A stretch of 6,327 bases of DNA from Candidatus Poseidoniaceae archaeon (GTDB lineage: Archaea > Thermoplasmatota > Poseidoniia > Poseidoniales > Poseidoniaceae), in NCBI GenBank assembly GCA_029250305.1, contig JAQXFM010000259.1, positions 1 to 6,327 of the forward strand. Direction: 5' to 3'. The notes under the pieces are model-generated. The model was not told where the DNA came from and ran no database searches. It worked only from the letters and a program-made list of their open reading frames with translations. Shown here piece after piece: positions 1-4,689 of this stretch. A program made the translations under genes and the position numbers. The number at the start of each line of letters is the position of its first letter. Positions within the stretch are counted from its first letter, which is position 1.

Positions 1-42
1 CCTTCCGAAGGCAAGGTCAAGAAGTTGAACGACTTGCTTTGA
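1..42 (+). CDS. C-terminal end of an unidentified upstream gene (partial)
   Basis: Frame 1 is open from the window edge and ends at a TGA at 40-42, giving the tail PSEGKVKKLNDLL. Thirteen residues are too few to name a family. The lysine-rich tail, the short 21-base gap to tyrS and the shared direction suggest that this is the real 3' end of a gene co-transcribed with tyrS, with the tyrS ribosome binding site lying in the gap. A chance open frame of this length cannot be ruled out. Confidence 0.5.
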   Translation, partial: PSEGKVKKLNDLL

Positions 43-51
43 ACACATACT

Positions 52-56
52 GGAGG
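52..56 (+). promoter_or_regulatory. Ribosome binding site of tyrS
   Basis: GGAGG lies seven bases before the ATG at 64, an ideal Shine-Dalgarno match and spacing. It fixes the tyrS start and shows that this organism uses leadered, Shine-Dalgarno-driven initiation for at least some genes. Confidence 0.75.
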
Positions 57-63
57 AGTCGGA

Positions 64-1209
64 ATGGATATTGAAGCCATCCTTCAACCACACACAGAAC
101 AATGCCCCCGCATCCAAGAACTGGACGAGGCTCAAAAAGCACGCCTTGCAATGATGGTGGGCAGTGTGGATGAGACTGTTGGAATCAACCACCTCGTGGA
201 TTGCTTGGCCGATGGAACAAGCCTCGGTGGCGATGGAACGATTCGCTGCTATGTGGGTTTTGAACCATCTGGAAAGGCGCACATTGGATGGAAGGTGCTT
301 TCGCTCCAACTTCGAAGAATGTTAGATGCAGACGCAAACGTCTTGATTTTCTTAGCAGACTGGCACGCATGGGTCAACGACAAGTACAACGGCGTGATGG
401 CAGACATACAAACAACAGCGACCTACATGGAAGAGACTTTCCGAGCGCTCTTGGGCCACCCCGAGGAAGGAGATGGCCCCGGTCAACTTCGCTTTGTGTG
501 GGCATCAACGCTGATGAATAATGGAGACTACTGGGCAAGGGTGCTGCGGTGCTCGAAGGGGGCGACACTGGCGATGGTACGCAAAACATTCACCATCATG
601 GGCCGAGATGAAGCTTCTTCTGACCATGACCTCTCCAAATTTTACTACCCAGCCATGCAAGCAAGCGATATATTCGAACTCAAAATCGATGTAGCCCTTG
701 GAGGCATGGACCAACGAAAGGCCCACATGTTCATGCGAGATGTTGCAACAAAGTGGGGATGGGCAAAAGCCACCTGCATCCACACACCGATCATTTCCTC
801 ACTCAAGGCAACAGGAAAGCGGATGGAAAGTTTCGACCACAAAATGAGCAAATCAGATCCATCCGGTGCGATTTTACTTCACGATGCAGAAAACATCCTT
901 CGAAACAAGATGAAGAAGCATGCCTACCTGGACCCGGAAGACAACGATTCACCGGTCTACGAACTCGCAGAACACGTGGTGCTCCCTGAATGGGGCGAGA
1001 TTGTGGTTACGCCAAACCCGAAATTCGGAGAGCCGTCGACGTGGACAGACCTTGCTGCATTCAAATCAGCGGTCAGCGATGGAACCCTTCACCCATTGGA
1101 TGCGAAACTCGGGGTTGCTGCCGGCATCAGTCGAGGGCTCCAAGCGGTTGCTGACCATTTCGAAGCAAAACCTGAAACGCTTGACGCAGTGAACAAACTG
1201 CGCAAGTAA
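64..1209 (+). CDS. tyrS: Tyrosyl-tRNA synthetase, archaeal/eukaryotic type
   Basis: This cytoplasmic class I synthetase charges tRNA-Tyr with tyrosine using ATP. The Rossmann core begins with the archaeal signature GFEPSGK (residues 65-71), then HIGW (73-76) at the HIGH position and KMSKS (260-264). The tyrosine pocket is recognisable against Methanocaldococcus jannaschii TyrRS: Y63 matches Y32, and Y195, Q199 and D202 of YPAMQASD match Y151, Q155 and D158. GGMDQRK (213-219) is also typical. LHPLDAK (342-348) aligns with the C-terminal anticodon-reading segment, D346 matching D286, which contacts G34. At 381 residues it is longer than the roughly 306 of the jannaschii enzyme, mainly through an N-terminal extension of about 30 residues. 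The pocket residues separate it from the related TrpRS. The start is set by GGAGG at 52-56. It probably shares a transcript with the upstream gene. Its stop lies one base from that of the convergent gene. Confidence 0.95.
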   Translation: MDIEAILQPHTEQCPRIQELDEAQKARLAMMVGSVDETVGINHLVDCLADGTSLGGDGTIRCYVGFEPSGKAHIGWKVLSLQLRRMLDADANVLIFLADWHAWVNDKYNGVMADIQTTATYMEETFRALLGHPEEGDGPGQLRFVWASTLMNNGDYWARVLRCSKGATLAMVRKTFTIMGRDEASSDHDLSKFYYPAMQASDIFELKIDVALGGMDQRKAHMFMRDVATKWGWAKATCIHTPIISSLKATGKRMESFDHKMSKSDPSGAILLHDAENILRNKMKKHAYLDPEDNDSPVYELAEHVVLPEWGEIVVTPNPKFGEPSTWTDLAAFKSAVSDGTLHPLDAKLGVAAGISRGLQAVADHFEAKPETLDAVNKLRK

Positions 1210-1210
1210 T

Positions 1211-2059
1211 TCACTCTTCATGGAGGGAGAAGCCTTCCTCTACACTGTGAATGTCAAGCCGAAGAATCCGACGTGTGTCACGGATGTAATCCCGTGAAGG
1301 CAAATGATCAACGCCAATGAGGGCGTTCACAGTGATGCATTGACCAGGAGAAAACTGGTTGACGTATTCGTCGCTGACCACAGCGGTGATGGTCGGTACA
1401 TCATCGGGTAGTTCCTCATCGTCGAGGCATGTTGGATCGAACAATTCGACATACTGAATGTCCTCGTAGTAATTACGCTCAAGGTCCATTCGGATGTTTC
1501 TTGGGTCGGGTAAATCCTCTCGCTTCGCACCTTCAAGAAGCAAGTCGAAGCCCCTTCTCAGGCACATCGGGCAGGCTTCGGCTTTGGTTCGCGCCCTTGC
1601 AAGTGCTTCCTTGATGGTCCACTCATGCGTGCATTCATTGCACGCGTAAGCAGAGCGTTTGAGCCAACCCATGGCGCGGCTTGTGCTGTGCACCACGGCA
1701 TCGAAGCGCAAAAAGCGGGTCCTGTCGCGCATGCGAAGGTCGACCAAGTGGTAGCGGTGGAGTTCTGAGATCCCCACGATTCGGATGATTGGTCGAGGCT
1801 TTAGATTGTGATCTCGAAATTGTTCCTCTATGACAATTTGTCCAGAATGAAGGCATTTTTCCATGTCATTGAGGAAGGATTGCCCAAGCCCCATGTGACC
1901 CTCTAACAAAGACCACTGTAACTCGAAACCCCAAACATCTTCTTCGCTTGTTGCCAACGCTGCAAAGTCTGCTTTGCAGTTCTTTTGAAAGAAGGTGCGC
2001 CACGCTGCAAGGAGTTTTTGTTCTTCGGGGGTCGGTTCTGTTCCGTTCTTCTTCGACAT
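1211..2059 (-). CDS. MCM N-terminal-domain-like protein with zinc ribbon and OB fold, no ATPase domain
   Basis: The 282-residue product resembles, from end to end, the N-terminal module of archaeal MCM replicative helicase. Residues about 15-95 look like the helical A domain. The stretch from about 100 to 132 matches the start of the OB fold, which follows the pattern 'L R ... F x R x D A V V'. A zinc ribbon has C140/C143 and C163/C166. The remaining OB fold includes SPGQCITVNALIG (237-249), matching the MCM pattern PGDxVxVxGxL. The final residues, DIHSVEEGFSLHEE, fall at the linker before the AAA+ domain. No Walker A, Walker B or arginine finger is present, and downstream lies the convergent tyrS, so this is not a helicase gene split by a nearby frameshift. 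An in-frame TAG upstream makes the ATG at 2059 the farthest possible start. There is no clear Shine-Dalgarno, so it may be leaderless. The MCM relation is read by eye from motif order. It could bind MCM or single-stranded DNA, but that is inference. Confidence 0.72.
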   Translation of the reverse strand: MSKKNGTEPTPEEQKLLAAWRTFFQKNCKADFAALATSEEDVWGFELQWSLLEGHMGLGQSFLNDMEKCLHSGQIVIEEQFRDHNLKPRPIIRIVGISELHRYHLVDLRMRDRTRFLRFDAVVHSTSRAMGWLKRSAYACNECTHEWTIKEALARARTKAEACPMCLRRGFDLLLEGAKREDLPDPRNIRMDLERNYYEDIQYVELFDPTCLDDEELPDDVPTITAVVSDEYVNQFSPGQCITVNALIGVDHLPSRDYIRDTRRILRLDIHSVEEGFSLHEE

Positions 2060-2149
2060 GGAACTTGAGCCCTATTCCGACGGCTTTCAAACATTTCGCC
2101 TGACACATGGCTCTGGACACTTTTGAGTAGATTGGGCAGGGCTAAGGTT

Positions 2150-2166
2150 CATGAATCCCATTCATG
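2150..2166. repeat. Perfect 7-3-7 inverted repeat, candidate operator of etfBA
   Basis: CATGAAT at 2150-2156 and ATTCATG at 2160-2166 are exact reverse complements around the spacer CCC. The centre lies about 50 bases before the etfB ATG, where an archaeal repressor site near the transcription start would be expected. It could be a dimeric regulator's operator or a leader hairpin, although a three-base loop is tight. The symmetry is observed; the role is inferred. Confidence 0.45.
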
Positions 2167-2190
2167 TCGAGAGGAATGTCCCCTCTTTGA

Positions 2191-2197
2191 GGAGGAG
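2191..2197 (+). promoter_or_regulatory. Ribosome binding site of etfB
   Basis: GGAGGAG ends ten bases before the ATG at 2208, a slightly long but workable spacing. It favours 2208 over the in-frame GTG at 2199, which nearly touches the site, and over the ATG at 2151, which has no such site. The first G's can pair with CCTC at 2182-2185, so the site may be partly masked. Confidence 0.65.
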
Positions 2198-2207
2198 CGT
2201 GTGCCCC

Positions 2208-2945
2208 ATGTCAAACATCGTCGTTCTCGTTAAGCAAGTCCCAGACACCAACGCAAAAATTGTCGTATCTGGTGACAGAGTCGATTTGTCGGCCGTGAAG
2301 AAAGTCATGAGCCCATACGACGAATTTGCAGTTGAAACAGCCCTCAAGCACCGTGAAGCAAACGGTGGCGAAGTCACGGCACTCACCCTCGGTGGAGCTG
2401 GGGCTGACAAAGTTCTCAAGGACGCAAAGGCCATTGGTGTCGACCACATTGTTCGCATCGACACTGAGGACGAACACGATTCAAACGCTCTCCAATCCGC
2501 CCTTGCTACCGTCTTAACTGAGATCGGTGCTGAAGTGGTTTACTGTGGCAAGTCAGCAGCCGACACCGGTGCAGGTTCAACAGGACCAGGCATCGCTGAG
2601 CGCCTCGGATGGGCCTCAGTTTCCAATGTGATTTCAGTCGCTTTTGAAAATGGTTTGACCGTTGTTGCACCAAGTGAAGGTGGCAACGCCCGCATCTCCG
2701 TTCCACTCCCAGCGGTCGTTTCTTGCGACAAGGGTGACATGAAAGTTCGAAAGCCAAATGTGAAAGGAATCATGCAGGCTAAGAAAGCAAAAGTCGAAGT
2801 CAAAACTGTGGCAATGCAAGGCTCAACCGTTTCGGTCGTAGCCCATAGCATGCCACCTGCCAAGCCCGCCGGAAAATCATACGAAGGCGGCGCTGCTGCT
2901 GCCGAAGTCGCACGCTTGCTCAGAGATGAGGCAAACGTCATTTGA
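2208..2945 (+). CDS. etfB: Electron transfer flavoprotein beta subunit
   Basis: EtfB pairs with EtfA to form the soluble heterodimer that carries electrons from acyl-CoA and other flavin dehydrogenases, normally to ETF:quinone oxidoreductase; in canonical ETFs the beta subunit holds AMP. From 2208 the protein has 245 residues, close to family length. It opens with the typical nucleotide-binding-fold strand NIVVLVKQVPDT (3-14), then SPYDEFAVE (35-43), the nucleotide-loop region GKSAADTGAGSTGP (114-127), the signature LPAVVSCDKGDMKVRKPN (167-184) leading into GIMQAKK, and the C-terminal arm that wraps around EtfA, here rich in alanine and glycine. The nucleotide loop resembles actinobacterial EtfB as I remember it more than the DTAQVGP form of bifurcating ETFs. 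The start follows from the family N-terminus and GGAGGAG at 2191. It is the first gene of an operon with etfA, whose ribosome binding site overlaps its stop codon. Confidence 0.94.
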   Translation: MSNIVVLVKQVPDTNAKIVVSGDRVDLSAVKKVMSPYDEFAVETALKHREANGGEVTALTLGGAGADKVLKDAKAIGVDHIVRIDTEDEHDSNALQSALATVLTEIGAEVVYCGKSAADTGAGSTGPGIAERLGWASVSNVISVAFENGLTVVAPSEGGNARISVPLPAVVSCDKGDMKVRKPNVKGIMQAKKAKVEVKTVAMQGSTVSVVAHSMPPAKPAGKSYEGGAAAAEVARLLRDEANVI

Positions 2946-2950
2946 GGTGA
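2944..2950 (+). promoter_or_regulatory. Ribosome binding site of etfA overlapping the etfB stop
   Basis: GAGGTGA begins inside the etfB TGA (2943-2945) and lies five bases before the ATG at 2956. The overlap points to translational coupling, which suits two subunits needed in equal amounts. It fixes the etfA start at 2956 rather than at the upstream in-frame ATG at 2926, inside etfB. Confidence 0.75.
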
Positions 2951-2955
2951 ACACC

Positions 2956-3888
2956 ATGACAGACACAATTGTAATTGCTGAAATCGCAAAAGGAACCATA
3001 CACGCCACAACCTCCGAACTCGTCACCGCTGCTGCTGCAATGGGAAGCGCACCAATCGTCATTGTGCCATGCACAGATGCATCGATCGCTGATGCTGCTG
3101 CGTCCATTCAGGGTGCGAGCAAAGTCATCGCCGCAAAATCAGATGCGTTCGCTCACTACGATGCTGCTGGCTGGGCCTCCGCACTCGACGCCATCGCTCC
3201 TGCAGGCACCATTCTCACCGCCGCAACCCCACAATCAAAGGACCTCGCTGCTCGCCTTGCAGCACGTCGCAACCTCTCGGTTGTACAAGACGTCGTGGCG
3301 ATCAATGGAAACCAACTCACATCACCGGTGTACTCAGGAAAAGCCATGCAAACTGTGGCCCTATCAGGACCTGCTGTCGTCAGCGTTCGAGCGAATGTCT
3401 TCGATGCCGCTCCAAGCGGTGGCGCAAGTGAAGTCGCTGTTGTCGACACAACTGGCAACATGGCAACGGCTGTTCAAGAATTCATGGCCCGTGCCTCTCA
3501 ACGCCTCGATGTTGCAGAAGCAAACATCATCATTTCTGGTGGCCGTGGAATGGGTTCCCCGGACAACTTCGTCCACTTGGAAGCAATTGCCGACACCATT
3601 GGCGCCGCAGTCGGCGCATCACGTGCAGCTGTTGACACATGGGAAGGAATCCCTCACTCCATGCAAGTTGGGCAGACTGGAAAGACGGTGAATCCGAACT
3701 TGTACATCGCTGTTGGAATCTCCGGAGCAATTCAACACCTTGCAGGCATGCGCTCATCAAAGTACATCGTGGCCATTAACAAGGATGCAGACGCTCCAAT
3801 TTTCCAGCATGCTGATTACGGAATTGTAGGAACATGGGAGGATGCGCTACCAGTGCTCCAGTCCACGCTCTCCAGCATGATGGCGTGA
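2956..3888 (+). CDS. etfA: Electron transfer flavoprotein alpha subunit
   Basis: EtfA binds the redox-active FAD of the ETF heterodimer. The 310-residue protein has the usual two parts: an N-terminal domain with the short strand TIVIAEI (4-10) and a C-terminal FAD domain. The latter shows GGRGM (195-199), ASRAAVD (221-227, with the conserved flavin-contacting arginine at 223), QVGQTGK (237-243), GISGAIQH (254-261), NKDADAPIF (275-283) and ADYGIVG (286-292), in canonical order. Between SRAAVD and QVGQTGK there are nine residues (TWEGIPHSM), where the human and mycobacterial sequences I remember have eight. After ADYG the usual DL motif is replaced by TWED. It follows etfB with overlapping translation signals, and its TGA abuts the stop of the convergent hydrolase gene. 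No acyl-CoA dehydrogenase, fixC/fixX or ETF:quinone oxidoreductase gene lies in the window, so the electron donor is unknown. Confidence 0.95.
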   Translation: MTDTIVIAEIAKGTIHATTSELVTAAAAMGSAPIVIVPCTDASIADAAASIQGASKVIAAKSDAFAHYDAAGWASALDAIAPAGTILTAATPQSKDLAARLAARRNLSVVQDVVAINGNQLTSPVYSGKAMQTVALSGPAVVSVRANVFDAAPSGGASEVAVVDTTGNMATAVQEFMARASQRLDVAEANIIISGGRGMGSPDNFVHLEAIADTIGAAVGASRAAVDTWEGIPHSMQVGQTGKTVNPNLYIAVGISGAIQHLAGMRSSKYIVAINKDADAPIFQHADYGIVGTWEDALPVLQSTLSSMMA

Positions 3889-4659
3889 TCAGGCATACTT
3901 GCCTCGACCAAACGTCCCACCTGCACCAGCCCCTTCACCGACGAAGGGGTTCGTTCTTCGCTCATGGCCAATCGTGGTCAAAGGTCCGTGGCCCGGATAC
4001 ACGATTGTGTCGCCCTCGAGTGGCCATAATTGCGTGTGGATGGACGCCGCTAGAACTTCAAAATCGCCACCTGTTTCTGGCAAATCGGTTCGGCCAACGG
4101 ATCCGGCGAACAAGGTATCACCCACAAACAAGTGGTTGGCACCGTTATCGACAAGCAGATTGAGGCAACATCCACCAAGCGTGTGGCCTGGTGTGTGAAG
4201 AACCTCGAAATCAAGTGCTCCGAAGGACATGGTGGTTAAAGGCACCAATCCTTCATCGGCAACAGCCGGCTCAGGGGCGTCAAAACCCCACCGCCGTGCG
4301 GAGGATTGCGCAAGGGTCTGCAAGTACGTATCATCCTCATGCAAGTACCATTTCACACGATAATGTTCGAGTAAATCCGGAATATGACCGCTGTGATCGA
4401 AGTGAGCGTGGGTGTTGACCAAAGCGATGACCGTTCGTTCTGGGATGTGTTGCTGTTCCGCTTCGCTCAGGTTTGAAGGCCCATTGGACCAATCCGGACC
4501 TCGCCCCCCAAACCGATCGATCCAATCGATGAGCCGACCTGGTTCACTGCCACCATCGATGATGACGGTGTCGCCTGTTGAACGGTCTGTCACCACTGAA
4601 CATCGCATTTGGAGAGCGCCAACAAAGAAGCATTCAACCCACGGGTCGGTGATGGCCAT
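3889..4659 (-). CDS. Metallo-beta-lactamase-fold hydrolase, YcbL/glyoxalase II-like
   Basis: This 256-residue protein has the complete two-metal site of the family: THAHFDH (H84, H86, D88, H89), H159 in HTPGHTLGG, D181 in FVGDTLF and H224 in YPGHGPLTTIG. The ending GHERRTNPF (231-239) matches YcbL-like single-domain enzymes rather than classical glyoxalase II, whose helical C-terminal domain is missing. Likely substrates are glutathione-type thioesters or another small thiol ester, but the thiol cofactor of this organism is unknown, so the reaction is left open. Residues about 51-75 form an insertion between the first IDGG turn and the HxHxDH motif, and the tail (241-256) is glycine-rich. There is no signal peptide. 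The gene follows the propeller-PKD gene by 30 bases and is probably co-transcribed with it. No strong ribosome binding site is visible. The start is the only in-frame ATG after the upstream gene's TAG. Confidence 0.9.
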   Translation of the reverse strand: MAITDPWVECFFVGALQMRCSVVTDRSTGDTVIIDGGSEPGRLIDWIDRFGGRGPDWSNGPSNLSEAEQQHIPERTVIALVNTHAHFDHSGHIPDLLEHYRVKWYLHEDDTYLQTLAQSSARRWGFDAPEPAVADEGLVPLTTMSFGALDFEVLHTPGHTLGGCCLNLLVDNGANHLFVGDTLFAGSVGRTDLPETGGDFEVLAASIHTQLWPLEGDTIVYPGHGPLTTIGHERRTNPFVGEGAGAGGTFGRGKYA

Positions 4660-4689
4660 GAAGATGCGAGGATGGACCCCTTCATCAGC

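Larger units (their letters stand above)
2060..2207. promoter_or_regulatory. Divergent intergenic region between the MCM-like gene and etfBA
   Basis: This 148-base stretch must hold the promoters of both divergent genes. I see no convincing archaeal TATA box in either direction. Weak candidates are the T-rich run at 2121-2124 for etfBA and, on the reverse strand, the A/T-rich patch at about 2086-2096, some 30 bases before the reverse ATG, which would suit a leaderless transcript. The right half contains the inverted repeat at 2150-2166 and a leader hairpin next to the ribosome binding site. An open frame from the ATG at 2151 runs into etfB in frame, but the extra 19 residues are absent from known EtfB proteins and are probably untranslated. 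Confidence 0.55.

Noticed and set aside
1211..2059. Possibility that the MCM-like gene is a pseudogene remnant of a full mcm
   Set aside because: The frame is intact, ends cleanly at a domain border and is followed directly by a convergent gene with no motor-domain remains. A remnant would more likely show frameshifts or leftover sequence. Not fully excluded.
2151..2207. N-terminal extension of EtfB starting at the ATG at 2151
   Set aside because: The 19 added residues are not seen in EtfB proteins, the ATG lies inside the inverted repeat and lacks a ribosome binding site, while GGAGGAG supports the start at 2208.
2060..2207. A tRNA or small structured RNA gene in the divergent gap
   Set aside because: No cloverleaf, box C/D or long stem was found; only the short inverted repeat and leader stems described.
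2540..3010. A 156-codon reverse-strand frame across the end of etfB and the start of etfA
   Set aside because: It lies opposite two well-supported genes, spans their junction, has no ribosome site or recognisable domain, and reflects base composition.
2888..3115. Repeated GCTGCTGCTG-like runs in etfB and etfA
   Set aside because: They encode alanine-rich stretches in frame and are ordinary codon repetition, not a separate repeat element.
2975..3691. A 238-codon open frame on the plus strand inside etfA
   Set aside because: It overlaps etfA in another frame, gives a Ser/Pro/Gln/Leu-rich sequence without motifs, and etfA itself has all family signatures, so this is a by-product of its alanine-rich codons.
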